A stretch of 64,000 nt of DNA, from assembly GCA_900544275.1 (NCBI GenBank), contig UQUU01000008.1, positions 1 through 64,000 on the forward strand, read 5' to 3'. Numbering within the stretch: position 1 is the stretch's first letter; each line of letters begins with the position of its first letter. Shown here piece after piece: positions 7,228 to 15,533 of the stretch. The position numbers and the translations under genes were made by a program. The notes below the pieces were generated by a model. The model ran no database searches and was not told the DNA's origin. It worked only from the letters and a program-made list of their open reading frames with translations. The DNA comes from an uncultured Succiniclasticum sp. (GTDB taxonomy: Bacteria; Bacillota; Negativicutes; Acidaminococcales; Acidaminococcaceae).

Positions 7228-7479
7228 TTACTTTATGAACCCTACTTGTTTGCAGATTTCGTCAGCAATTTTCTCTTTTCGTTGGTTATATTCTACTTTT
7301 TTCTCTTCAAAATAGTTCCGACCTTTGTTGTCAATTGCAACGATCAGCGGACCGAATTCTTTGACTTTACAATTCCAAAGCGTTTCCGGCATTCCTAAAT
7401 CCCGCCATTCCGCCTGCATGATTTCTTGTACAAAAAGGCATTGACAAATTACATGGGTCAGAAAAACAAAGTCCCGAAG
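7228..7479 (-). pseudogene. C-terminal remnant of fumarase/L(+)-tartrate dehydratase beta subunit
   Basis: The open frame ends with a segment typical of the class I fumarase/tartrate dehydratase beta chain C-terminus: DLGMPETLWNCKVKEFGP, then LIVAIDNKGRN and a charged tail ending GFIK. Only about 80 codons remain (in-frame TAG at 7480-7482), against about 180-200 in the family, and no ribosome binding site precedes the internal ATG at 7419. The 5' part is absent from the window. It is probably the leftover of a catabolic operon truncated during IS activity; the family call is by memory of motifs. Confidence 0.55.
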
Positions 7480-7497
7480 CTACCGGTTCCCGCCCAT

Positions 7498-7534
7498 AAA
7501 AATAGAGATGATATTTATTATATCACCTCTATTT
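7498..7534 (-). terminator. AT-rich stem-loop downstream of lysS
   Basis: A 15-bp stem with one G-U pair (7500-7514 with 7520-7534, 5-nt loop) is followed on the minus strand by a short T-run (7502-7498). It lies 120 nt past the lysS stop and may end the greA-lysS transcript. Confidence 0.5.
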
Positions 7535-7656
7535 AAAACAAACACAATATATAATTTTATACCGGATAATTTCAGCAAAAGCCGTTAAAGCCGGAAATGA
7601 TTCACTTAATTCCAACCCTCAGCCTAACCTTGCTCTTGCCCTCGTCTTTATTTTAT

Positions 7657-9225
7657 TTACTTTTCTTCTTTGTCGCCTTCCTCGGCAGCCCGTTCCTGAG
7701 GCAGGGGCTTCATTGTCGGGAATAATAATACGTCGCGGATGGAGACAGCTCCGGTAAGGAACATGACCAAACGGTCGATACCGATACCCAGCCCGCCGGT
7801 AGGAGGCAGACCGTGCATCAGCGCATTGATAAAGTCTTCGTCCATCATGCCGGCTTCTTCATCGCCCTGACTGCGTTCTTCCATCTGTTTGACAAAGCGT
7901 TCCCGCTGATCGATCGGGTCATTTAACTCGGTAAAGCCATTGCACAATTCACGACCGTAAATAAAGCCCTCAAAGCGATCCGTGATCTCGGGGTCTTCCT
8001 CGCTGCTCTTGGCCAACGGAGAAATTTCTTTGGGATATTTATAGATAAAGGTAGGCTGGATCAGCTTGTCTTCAACGAATTCATCAAAGAAAGCGTTAAT
8101 GATTTTACCTACGCCCCAGGATTCTTCGTATTCCACATGTGCCTCATCCGCCATCTGACGGGCTACTGCCACATCTGTCACACCGGTAAAATCTCTGCCG
8201 CTGTATTGCTTGACTGCATCGATCATGGTGATACGGGGCCAGGGACCGGCTAAATTGATTTCCTGTCCTTCATACACAATATCTAATGTGCCCAGCACTT
8301 TTTGCGCAGTTTCAGTGACGATTTTTTCCGTAATTTCCATCATGGAATCCATATCGCCATAAGCTTGATACAATTCCAGGCTGGTAAATTCCGGGTTATG
8401 TTTAATATCAATGCCTTCATTGCGGAAGATACGTCCCATTTCGTATACCCGTTCCAAACCGCCTACAATGAGGCGCTTCAGATTTAATTCCGTGGCGATA
8501 CGCAGATACAGCTCCATGTCCAGCGCATTATGATAGGTAATGAACGGACGGGCGGTAGCGCCGCCGGAAATGGTATTTAACACCGGCGTATCTACTTCCA
8601 GAAAGCCTTCCGCATCTAAAATATCCCGGATGCTCTTTACGATCTGGCTCCGTTTAATAAATACATCTTTCACGTCAGGGTTGACGATTAAATCCACATA
8701 ACGCTGGCGATAGCGCAGTTCCACGTCTTTTAAGCCGTGCCATTTTTCCGGCAGTGGTTTTAACGCCTTAGACAGGAATTCCAGTTTCTCCACCCGCACG
8801 GAAGGTTCCCCCATATGAGTTTTGAACACGGTCCCGGTCACACCGATAATATCGCCTATATCCATCAATTTGATGACCGAGTAATTTTCTTCACCCAGGT
8901 TATCCTTGCGGGCATATAATTGAATTTTACCGGTCTTATCCTGTAAATCCAGGAAACAGGTCTTGCCGTGACCGCGGATCGCCATCACGCGACCGGCCAC
9001 TTTAACCGTAGTCTCAGCCGCTTCCATAGCTTCGATATTGTCCTGAATTTCTTTTGTATGATACGTCCAGTCAAACCGGTGTCCAAAAGGCGCAATGCCC
9101 CTTTCTTCCAGTTTGTGCATCTTGTCGATGCGGTTTTGCATCTGTTCGTTGATACTTAATTCCACCGGGGCCTGATTTTGCTGCTTCCCCTGGCGGTTGC
9201 CTTTCGCCTGCTGTTCTTCTGACAT
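7657..9225 (-). CDS. lysS: Lysyl-tRNA synthetase, class II
   Basis: 522 residues, slightly longer than typical because of a polar Gln-rich N-terminal tail (MSEEQQAKGNRQGKQQ). The OB-fold anticodon-binding domain (about 60-170) is followed by the class II core with motif 2 (VYEMGRIFRNEGID and HNPEFTSLE, about 270) and motif 3 (GLGIGIDRLVMFLTG, about 485). It charges tRNA-Lys in the cytoplasm. The gene starts 13 nt after greA and shares its promoter; lysS follows dus at the corresponding place in Bacillus. ATG 9225 is preceded by GGGAG. Confidence 0.96.
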   Translation of the reverse strand: MSEEQQAKGNRQGKQQNQAPVELSINEQMQNRIDKMHKLEERGIAPFGHRFDWTYHTKEIQDNIEAMEAAETTVKVAGRVMAIRGHGKTCFLDLQDKTGKIQLYARKDNLGEENYSVIKLMDIGDIIGVTGTVFKTHMGEPSVRVEKLEFLSKALKPLPEKWHGLKDVELRYRQRYVDLIVNPDVKDVFIKRSQIVKSIRDILDAEGFLEVDTPVLNTISGGATARPFITYHNALDMELYLRIATELNLKRLIVGGLERVYEMGRIFRNEGIDIKHNPEFTSLELYQAYGDMDSMMEITEKIVTETAQKVLGTLDIVYEGQEINLAGPWPRITMIDAVKQYSGRDFTGVTDVAVARQMADEAHVEYEESWGVGKIINAFFDEFVEDKLIQPTFIYKYPKEISPLAKSSEEDPEITDRFEGFIYGRELCNGFTELNDPIDQRERFVKQMEERSQGDEEAGMMDEDFINALMHGLPPTGGLGIGIDRLVMFLTGAVSIRDVLLFPTMKPLPQERAAEEGDKEEK

Positions 9226-9238
9226 ATTCCTCTCCCGT

Positions 9239-9724
9239 TTATTTAATCTTCAAAATCTTATACTGGTGGTCGCCCAAGGGAGTCCGTACGGTCACTACCG
9301 TACCTACTTTTTTGCCCATGATGGCCATCCCGATCGGGGACTCATTAGAAATGCGACCGGAAAAAGGATCGGCCTCGGTAGTGCCGATAATCGTATAGGA
9401 CTGCTCCCTATCTTCTTCAAATTCCGGCGCCATATCTTCGATAAATACGGTAGCGCCCAGTTCAACCTTGGTTTTGCGTTTTTTCGTGTTATCGATGACT
9501 TTGGCAGTTTTCACCATCTGTTCCAGCTCCAGGATACGTCCCTCTATACGAGCCTGCTCGTCTTTAGCGGAATCATATTCGGAGTTTTCACTTAAATCGC
9601 CATGAGAAATCGCTTCTTTCAGGCGCTCCTCATTTTCCAACCGCTTCACCGTGCGTAATTCTTCCAGTTCAGCTTCCAGTTTAACCAGACCTTCTGCGGT
9701 CAGGATGGTTTCTTTTTCTGTCAT
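9239..9724 (-). CDS. greA: Transcription elongation factor GreA
   Basis: 161 residues from ATG 9724, preceded by GGAGGAG; the longer open frame to 9766 lacks a ribosome binding site. The N-terminal coiled coil contains LTAEGLVKLEAELEEL and the acidic tip HGDLSENSEYDSAKDEQ that inserts into the RNA polymerase secondary channel. The C-terminal FKBP-like domain ends GDHQYKILKIK. GreA stimulates cleavage of backtracked transcripts. First gene of a greA-lysS operon with a consensus promoter. Confidence 0.96.
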   Translation of the reverse strand: MTEKETILTAEGLVKLEAELEELRTVKRLENEERLKEAISHGDLSENSEYDSAKDEQARIEGRILELEQMVKTAKVIDNTKKRKTKVELGATVFIEDMAPEFEEDREQSYTIIGTTEADPFSGRISNESPIGMAIMGKKVGTVVTVRTPLGDHQYKILKIK

Positions 9725-9824
9725 ATTAACTCCTCCGATCAAGGACTGTTCTGTCGCCGTTAACACTTTTCCGGCGCCAAACTTTCCTGAGCGTTATTTA
9801 TGTATGCAAAATTACATATGTACT

Positions 9825-9853
9825 ATTATAATTTTTTACCGGGGCCTTGTCAA
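9825..9853 (-). promoter_or_regulatory. Consensus promoter of greA-lysS
   Basis: -35 TTGACA (9848-9853), 17-nt spacer, -10 TATAAT (9825-9830), both hexamers perfect. The -35 overlaps the stop codon of the upstream gene (9850-9852). The predicted leader is about 95 nt and shows no riboswitch or T-box motif. Confidence 0.85.
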
Positions 9854-10920
9854 TTATTGCTCGTTACGTTGCTCCGGATACAGGCAATGGTTTCCGGTGT
9901 CACCGCCTGTTCAAAGTTACGGAACCCCGCCAGGGAAAAGCCATGTTTTCGGGCCAAAGCGGAAATTTCATCCACCTGAGCCGGCTGCAGGCTGCGCCCC
10001 AGGGTAAAGTTTTCGTACCGTCCTTCCAAAGCCAGTATCATGGTTTCTGCCATGCAGGCATACGATGTTTGAGGCGGAAAACCGAAATTAAAATGAAAAT
10101 CCACATTTCCCGGCACATGGATCACGCCCCCTTCGATCACCAGCACATCGTTGCGCAATGCGGCCACTTCCCGGGATACGTTGCGGGGACGGGCCACATC
10201 ACATACCACGGCGCCGGATTTCAGATCTGCCGGATCAATAATACAATCCACTGCGCTGGTGACTGCAAGCACTACGTCTGCACAATGCAAACTGCGTTTT
10301 ACATCGGCACTGACTGTAAAAGTCGCTACGCCGTGCCCATTCAATTCCTGAGCCAGATCCTCTAAAGGCGCCGTTTTTCTGGCCACCAGATTAATATGCC
10401 GCACCTCGCGGCTCAAGATCCGGGCGCAGGCAGAACCGATCGAACCGCTCGCCCCCACGATGGCTACTTCGGCAGAACGCAGCTCTTTCCCCATAAGGCG
10501 GGCCGCTTCCCTTGTACCTTCCAGTGCGGTAGCCACCGTATAGCTGTTGCCGCTGGTCACAGCAATGTGCAGATTCTCCGCCACGGTAAGCCCGGCATCG
10601 CCTACAATCGAGGTGAAAGCCCCCAGGCCGACAATTTTAGCTCCCAGTTCTTCTGCGATCCTGCCGGTTTCAATAATCCGGTCCATGACAAACTCTTCCG
10701 GCAGCTCCAGCATTTGTCGGGCAGTCAAGGGACAGCCTACGAACCACCCTTCCGCTTCGGCATAATCACTTTTTACGCCGGTAATATGCGATACTTTAAA
10801 AGGTTTCTTTTGTTTCAGCGCCATTTCCAGTAAGGAACCCGGTATTAATTTAAGTAAGGGAGATACATGCCGCATGTCTTCTATTGTTAAAGGATGCAGC
10901 ATAAAGGCAAATTTCTCCAT
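9850..10920 (-). CDS. COG5322-type dehydrogenase (acyl-ACP reductase-like)
   Basis: 356 residues from ATG 10920 with AAGGAG. The N-terminal half carries VGLGAFTSIVGDAGLTV, and a Rossmann nucleotide-binding motif VAIVGASGSIGSACARIL sits near residue 155, followed by VVLAVTSAVDCIID and GAVVCDVARPRNVS. This resembles the COG5322 group that includes cyanobacterial acyl-ACP reductase and is often labelled shikimate dehydrogenase in Firmicutes. The substrate in this organism is unknown. It is 13 nt downstream of the quinate-dehydrogenase-like gene, so the two probably act together. Certainty is high for an NAD(P)-binding dehydrogenase and low for the reaction. Confidence 0.65.
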   Translation of the reverse strand: MEKFAFMLHPLTIEDMRHVSPLLKLIPGSLLEMALKQKKPFKVSHITGVKSDYAEAEGWFVGCPLTARQMLELPEEFVMDRIIETGRIAEELGAKIVGLGAFTSIVGDAGLTVAENLHIAVTSGNSYTVATALEGTREAARLMGKELRSAEVAIVGASGSIGSACARILSREVRHINLVARKTAPLEDLAQELNGHGVATFTVSADVKRSLHCADVVLAVTSAVDCIIDPADLKSGAVVCDVARPRNVSREVAALRNDVLVIEGGVIHVPGNVDFHFNFGFPPQTSYACMAETMILALEGRYENFTLGRSLQPAQVDEISALARKHGFSLAGFRNFEQAVTPETIACIRSNVTSNN

Positions 10921-10933
10921 AAGTTCAGACTCC

Positions 10934-11866
10934 TTACTGCAAATTTTCTATCGAAGGCCGCAGATCATAGTTGCGGATACAAACTTCGTATTCTTCCGGT
11001 GTCAACTCCACTGGGGACCCTGCCGCAGCCACCAGCGCGGCTTCCAGCACGTTTGTCCCAAAGCTGCGCCCCTGGATCAGCGGCGTCGTCGTGATCAGGG
11101 TCCGTACGCCAGCTTTGCGCAAGTCCTCCCGATCAGCTGCCGTCACGGTATTGGTGATGATGATCTTTCCCTCCAGCCGGGGAGGCATAAAACGCCGAAT
11201 CAACAAAAAATCTCCGGCGATAATATCATGTTCCCTAAAGTACTCTGCATGACGAACCGTCTTTTTCTCCTGTTGATAACCGGTAGGGTACACCCAGCTG
11301 ATCGGCAACTTCGTAATGACAGGAACAAGAATCGCGGCCAGCCGGGCCAGTGTTTTCAGGCGGTGAACCGGAATATCCACCCCTAAGCCATAAATCAGAT
11401 CGCCAAACGTAAGGCGGCAATGCTGTTCTTCCAGGGCTTCCGCCATACCAAACCGGTCTACCGCACAAACCAGCAATACTTTTTTAGCGGCAAGATCCAG
11501 ATCATACTCCTGTTTTAAACGTCGGATCAATGAGCGTTCCAATGTATTTTTCAAACCGCTGCCATCCACCACCGGCGTCTTGGTCACATGATTCAATAAG
11601 CGTCGGCTTTGCGCAAACTCATACCGTCGTGTTCCCGCTACGATATATAGATCCGTGCCGCCCAGACCAATGGCGTCCACCTTACCATCATAAAAACGCA
11701 GCAGTTCCGCCGCCTTTGCCAAATCGCCATCAGTACCCCGGCGCTCTAACTGCACCAGGGTATCCCCTAACCGTAGCTCTCCCCCTGCATCCCGCCGGGA
11801 AGAGCCTAAACTGATGCTGACCACTTTTTTAACTTGTATCGCTTTTGCTGCATCAACTGTATTCAT
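10934..11866 (-). CDS. Quinate 5-dehydrogenase-like conserved protein
   Basis: 310 residues from ATG 11866, preceded by AGGA at 8 nt; the open frame extends to a TTG at 11881 without a better site. Features seen: VKKVVSISLGSS at the start, DAIGLGGTDLYIVAG (about 70), KVLLVCAVDRFGMAEAL (about 145), and near the end TNTVTAADREDLRKAG and GRSFGTNVLEAALVA. Proteins like this are annotated as quinate 5-dehydrogenase in Clostridia, but I see no classical shikimate-dehydrogenase motif, so the name is tentative. It pairs with the COG5322 gene 13 nt downstream. Confidence 0.55.
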   Translation of the reverse strand: MNTVDAAKAIQVKKVVSISLGSSRRDAGGELRLGDTLVQLERRGTDGDLAKAAELLRFYDGKVDAIGLGGTDLYIVAGTRRYEFAQSRRLLNHVTKTPVVDGSGLKNTLERSLIRRLKQEYDLDLAAKKVLLVCAVDRFGMAEALEEQHCRLTFGDLIYGLGVDIPVHRLKTLARLAAILVPVITKLPISWVYPTGYQQEKKTVRHAEYFREHDIIAGDFLLIRRFMPPRLEGKIIITNTVTAADREDLRKAGVRTLITTTPLIQGRSFGTNVLEAALVAAAGSPVELTPEEYEVCIRNYDLRPSIENLQ

Positions 11867-12055
11867 AGGAGATTCCTGCAAGATCAGTAGTAACTGGCGT
11901 TAAACCAAATTCATAATTTTCGAGCCGACAGAACCGGTCATCATTTACAATAATAGTGTAAATCCGCCGCTTTGCCATAAGCCACGGCTGCCCACCATGA
12001 TTTGAATCACTAAAGAAATATTTTATCACGTTTAGGCGTATTCTACAATATTCCC
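11867..12055 (-). other. Spacer between dus and the quinate-dehydrogenase-like gene
   Basis: A 41-codon frame (MAKRRIYTIIVND...) overlaps the start of the downstream gene in another frame but lacks a ribosome binding site, and I do not call it. No terminator or riboswitch is evident. Confidence 0.4.
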
Positions 12056-13039
12056 TTACAGGAAGCAAGAACCCGCCAGTCCTAAAAAAGCTCCGTATTC
12101 CCGGGTCAAAGCAATCAGTTCTTCCAAGGTGTTGATGCTATGATATCTTTCCCTGTACACGGCGGCATTAGGCAGCCCCTTTATATAAGCGGACGCGTGA
12201 CTGCGCATCTCTTTCATGGCTACTTTTTCCCCTTTAAAGGCAGTCAGGGCCCGGGCATGCGCCACAATCTGGCAGAGTCGTTCGGCCAGAGGCACCTCCC
12301 GTTTCTTTTTCCCTGCCAAGAGATCTGCTGTTTGCGCGAATATCCATGGATTTCCATAAGCGCCCCGTGCGATCATGATGCCGTCGCAGCCGGTTTCCTG
12401 CAGCATACGAAGACCATCTTCCGCAGTAAAAATATCACCGTTGCCGAAAACCGGGATCTGTACAGCCTCTTTTACCCATCGGATCACGCTCCAATCCGCC
12501 TTTCCCATATAAAACTGCTCCCGGGTACGACCATGCACAGCAAGGGCCGACACACCGGCCTGTTCCGCGATCCTGGCAATTTCCGCGGCATTGCAATGAG
12601 CGGCATCCCAGCCGGCGCGAAATTTCACTGTAACCGGAATGCGGACCGCACGAACCATGGCCGCCAGAATCTTGCCTGCCAGTTCCGGCGTTTTCATTAA
12701 CGCCGATCCCTCCCCATTGTTTACGACCTTCGGCACCGGACATCCCATATTAAAATCAATTACATCGGCGCCGCTTTCTTCGACAATACGGGCAGCTTCC
12801 GCCATCTCTTCCGGCACCGAGCCGAAAAGCTGGATCGCACAAGGTCTTTCCTGGGGCGCAATGGCCAGCATCGCAAAAGTTTTTTCGTTTTTATACAACA
12901 AGCCTTTCGCGCTGACCATTTCCGACACAGTCAAACCACAGCCATGTTCCCGACAAATCACCCGGAAAGGCAAATCACTGATTCCCGCCATAGGCGCTAA
13001 CGCCACCGGGAAAGCTAATGTAATCGCTCCTATGTTCAT
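12056..13039 (-). CDS. dus: tRNA-dihydrouridine synthase
   Basis: 327 residues from ATG 13039, preceded by GAGAGG; the frame extends to 13069 without a ribosome binding site. Family hallmarks: LAPMAGISDLPFR at the N-terminus, VIDFNMGCPVPKV with the catalytic Cys (about residue 97), VTVKFRAGWD, LAVHGRTREQFY, and FGNGDIFTAED with GIMIARGAYGNPW at the FMN phosphate site. It reduces uridine to dihydrouridine in the tRNA D-loop using FMN. dus also lies near lysS in Bacillus, which supports orthology with YacF/DusB. Confidence 0.95.
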   Translation of the reverse strand: MNIGAITLAFPVALAPMAGISDLPFRVICREHGCGLTVSEMVSAKGLLYKNEKTFAMLAIAPQERPCAIQLFGSVPEEMAEAARIVEESGADVIDFNMGCPVPKVVNNGEGSALMKTPELAGKILAAMVRAVRIPVTVKFRAGWDAAHCNAAEIARIAEQAGVSALAVHGRTREQFYMGKADWSVIRWVKEAVQIPVFGNGDIFTAEDGLRMLQETGCDGIMIARGAYGNPWIFAQTADLLAGKKKREVPLAERLCQIVAHARALTAFKGEKVAMKEMRSHASAYIKGLPNAAVYRERYHSINTLEELIALTREYGAFLGLAGSCFL

Positions 13040-13197
13040 TCCGTACCTCTCAGGCATTCCCGCTGCCAACTCATTTCCAAATGTAAATATAAGTATACTG
13101 CCAAAGACAAATTTCCAGTAGAATAAGCGGCAGCATTAAAATTCTTATCCTGCAGCAAATTCCTTAACATGAAGATAAAAAGACAGATTATAAATAT

Positions 13198-13234
13198 AAA
13201 AAGACGGACGGAAAGGTTTGCTTTCCCGTCCGCC
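13198..13234 (-). terminator. Intrinsic terminator after coaX
   Basis: On the minus strand GGACGGGAAAG and CTTTCCGTCC form a stem with a single bulge around a short loop, followed by GTC and five T (13202-13198). It closes the coaX transcript. Confidence 0.75.
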
Positions 13235-13316
13235 GTAAATGACCCACCTTCGTTTTATCCGTCACCGTCACAGTCTCCGTTACAAAACGAGGATTGCGCA
13301 CGGTTGTGGATACCGC

Positions 13317-14093
13317 TTATCTTTTATTCTTATCAAAAATAATCCGCAGCCCTTCCAAGGTCAGCATGGGATCCACCACATCAATGCAGTCGGTGCCCTG
13401 AGTCATCGTGTTGGCAAAGCCGCCGGTTGCGATGACAAACGCTTCGCCCCCCAGCTCCGTTTTCATCTGCGCCACGACTTCTTTGATCAGACCGTAATAG
13501 CCATACATAATACCGGCTCGCATAGCGCTTACCGTATTGCCGCAGATCGCTTTTTTGGGCGGCAGCAACTCAATACGCGGAAGCTTCGCTGTTTTTTGGA
13601 ACAATGCTTCAGCGGAAATACCGATACCGGGACAAATGGCGCCGCCTAAATATTCTCCAGTCGGCAACAGTGCGCAGAACGTGGTTGCCGTACCAAAATC
13701 AATGATGATCATCGGTTTATTTTTATCTGCGTATTTATCGTAAGCCGCCACCGCATTTACAATCCGATCCGCACCGATTTCCTTCGGATTTTCATAACGC
13801 AGTTTCAGACCAATCTTCGTGCCCTGGCCTACGACCATCGGTTTATCCTTAAAATACCGTTCGCACATATGGCACAAAGGAACCAAAACCGGCGGTACTA
13901 CGCTGGAAATGATCACATCTGTAATATCTTCCCGCCTTAAACCGGCAAACTCCAGCATACTTTCCATAAACATACCAAATTCATCGGCTGTTTTTGAACG
14001 ATCGGAAGAAAAGCGCCAGTTGTCTATCAACTTTTTCCCATTGTAAATACCGGCTACCGTGTTTGTGTTTCCTACATCAATTACCAGTAACAT
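13317..14093 (-). CDS. coaX: Type III pantothenate kinase
   Basis: 258 residues, the usual length, starting at ATG 14093 with GGGAGG. ASKHA-fold motifs: DVGNTNTVAGIY at the N-terminus (phosphate 1), GADRIVNAVAAY (about 108) and IIDFGTATTF (about 130, phosphate 2), GGAICPGI (about 152). It makes 4'-phosphopantothenate, the first step of CoA synthesis, and needs a monovalent cation. The position between birA and dus mirrors Bacillus coaX downstream of ftsH. A candidate promoter and an odd 10-bp repeat lie in the 327-bp gap upstream. Confidence 0.96.
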   Translation of the reverse strand: MLLVIDVGNTNTVAGIYNGKKLIDNWRFSSDRSKTADEFGMFMESMLEFAGLRREDITDVIISSVVPPVLVPLCHMCERYFKDKPMVVGQGTKIGLKLRYENPKEIGADRIVNAVAAYDKYADKNKPMIIIDFGTATTFCALLPTGEYLGGAICPGIGISAEALFQKTAKLPRIELLPPKKAICGNTVSAMRAGIMYGYYGLIKEVVAQMKTELGGEAFVIATGGFANTMTQGTDCIDVVDPMLTLEGLRIIFDKNKR

Positions 14094-14219
14094 TTTGTTA
14101 CCTCCCTAAAAGGTACCGAATTCCGAATCCAATACTTTGAACGGCTCTGACTTGGTAAAGAAGAGCCAACAGCGGTTCGCTTCGGATTTTTACCTTGCGT
14201 TGCCTATTTACAGGAACAT

Positions 14220-14247
14220 AGTATATCAGAAAACAAAATTTGCGCAA
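14220..14247 (-). promoter_or_regulatory. Candidate promoter of coaX
   Basis: -10 TATACT (14220-14225), 16-nt spacer, weak -35 TTGCGC (14242-14247). The resulting leader of about 120 nt contains GGCTCT...AGAGCC, which could form a hairpin near 14134-14170. Confidence 0.4.
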
Positions 14248-14290
14248 GTGAAATTTTCGTTACTGCTTTCACACCTGGCAATATGACATA

Positions 14291-14400
14291 GTTTTAAGCG
14301 ATTTTAAGTGATGTAAAGCGGTTTCAAACGGTGTTAAATAGTTTAAATGAATTTAAGTAGTATCAGTGATTTCAAGCAGTGTAAGTAGTGTTAAGTGATC
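14291..14400. repeat. Degenerate 10-bp periodic repeat
   Basis: Successive decamers gttttaagcg, attttaagtg, atgtaaagcg, gtttcaaacg, gtgttaaata, gtttaaatga, atttaagtag follow one another without gaps, then the pattern continues less regularly to about 14400. Period about one helical turn, consensus RTTTTAARYG. It fills the gap between birA and coaX, 45 bp upstream of the coaX promoter candidate. Confidence 0.65.
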
Positions 14401-14420
14401 TCAGGAAGTTGTATGCGGTG

Positions 14421-15422
14421 TCAGGAATAACTCTTGCCTTTTGCTCCGGCAGGACGGATAGAAACATCCCCGGCAATTACTTTTTCCAACGTACCGTCTT
14501 CTTTTTTGACAATCAGGAGCCCGTCATCATCAATGTCCACTGCTGTGCCGAAATAGATTTTATCCGGTGCAATAACCTTTACCGCCTGTCCGATGGTATC
14601 GGAATATTTACGCCACAAAGCAAAGATGGGGCCGAAACCTTCTTTAATAGCAATTTCATAAAGAGTTTCCACATTCTTCAGGTAATCGGCCAAGATCTGC
14701 ACCCGGCGAATAGGTTCTTCCGCCACATCCGCCACAGAGATCGCCAGATTTTTTAATTCTTCAGGAATCTGTTCCGGCGGAACGTTGGTGTTAATGCCCG
14801 TCCCGATCACAATGTAGTTTATTTTACCAAATTCAGCGCTCATTTCCGTTAAGATGCCCACCATCTTTTTGCCGTTCAACAATACATCATTCGGCCATTT
14901 GATGGCAGCATGAACGCCTTTGTATTTATTAACCGCCTGAATCACTGCTACCGCAGCCAATAAGGTGCATTTTGACGCTTCGTAGGGCATAAAAGGAGGG
15001 CGCAGTACCACGCTGCACCAAACTCCTCCGCCCCGCGGTGAAAACCAGCCTCTGGACAGTCGTCCCTTGCCGCCGCTCTGTTCTTCCGCCACCACGACCA
15101 GACCGTCCGCGCAGCCTTTGTCCGCCAGGCCTTTGCCGACCTCATTAGAAGAAACGGTGGATTTCAGATAATGGATGTGATGCCCCACCCATTTTGTTTC
15201 CAGACAGGACACAATTTCCTCCGGGCTCAGCAGATCCGGAGCTTTATGCAGGATGTAACCCTTTTTAGGGATCGACTCGATTTCATAGCCGTTGTTTTTC
15301 AAGGCCTGTATATGTTTCCAAACCGCCGTGCGGGAGACACCCAACTGCGCGGAAATTTCTTCTCCTGAAACAGGGTCCGGCATTTTTGAACGCAATAACT
15401 CCAAAATTTTAGCTCGCATCAT
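14421..15422 (-). CDS. birA: Bifunctional biotin-protein ligase/biotin operon repressor
   Basis: 333 residues from ATG 15422 with AGGAGG. The N-terminal winged HTH (about 5-60, VSGEEISAQLGVSRTAVWKH) is present, so this is a group II BirA able to bind DNA. The ligase core shows the biotinyl-AMP loop GGKGRLSRGWFSPRGG (about 117), KWPNDVLLNGKKMVGIL (about 180) and GTGINTN. The C-terminal SH3-like domain ends near AGDVSIR. It biotinylates carboxylase carrier domains, and by family knowledge represses biotin genes; no biotin operon is in this window. Own promoter upstream, at the back of the ftsH terminator. Confidence 0.95.
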   Translation of the reverse strand: MMRAKILELLRSKMPDPVSGEEISAQLGVSRTAVWKHIQALKNNGYEIESIPKKGYILHKAPDLLSPEEIVSCLETKWVGHHIHYLKSTVSSNEVGKGLADKGCADGLVVVAEEQSGGKGRLSRGWFSPRGGGVWCSVVLRPPFMPYEASKCTLLAAVAVIQAVNKYKGVHAAIKWPNDVLLNGKKMVGILTEMSAEFGKINYIVIGTGINTNVPPEQIPEELKNLAISVADVAEEPIRRVQILADYLKNVETLYEIAIKEGFGPIFALWRKYSDTIGQAVKVIAPDKIYFGTAVDIDDDGLLIVKKEDGTLEKVIAGDVSIRPAGAKGKSYS

Positions 15423-15450
15423 AAGCCCCTCCTATCATTGTTACCTTAAG

Positions 15451-15478
15451 ATTAGCACCTGGTTAACTGTTCCGTCAA
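15451..15478 (-). promoter_or_regulatory. Candidate promoter of birA
   Basis: -35 TTGACG (15473-15478), 16-nt spacer, -10 GCTAAT (15451-15456), then AGGAGG and the birA ATG. It is located between the ftsH terminator and birA. Confidence 0.5.
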
Positions 15479-15480
15479 GA

Positions 15481-15510
15481 AAAAACGGCAGCTTAAACGC
15501 CGCCGTTTTT
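15481..15510. terminator. Intrinsic terminator after ftsH
   Basis: AAAAACGGCAGC (15481-15492) pairs with GCCGCCGTTTTT (15499-15510) with one mismatch around a 6-nt loop. The T-run works on the minus strand for ftsH; the structure is symmetric and could act both ways. Confidence 0.75.
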
Positions 15511-15533
15511 GTTTTTACTCGTTATCCTTCAGG

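Noticed and set aside
11853..12068. Possible small minus-strand gene between dus and the quinate-dehydrogenase-like gene
   Set aside because: It overlaps the next gene's start in another frame, lacks a ribosome binding site and has no recognisable features.
14291..14400. CRISPR-like array
   Set aside because: The repeats are contiguous 10-mers without spacers, and no cas genes are present anywhere in the window.
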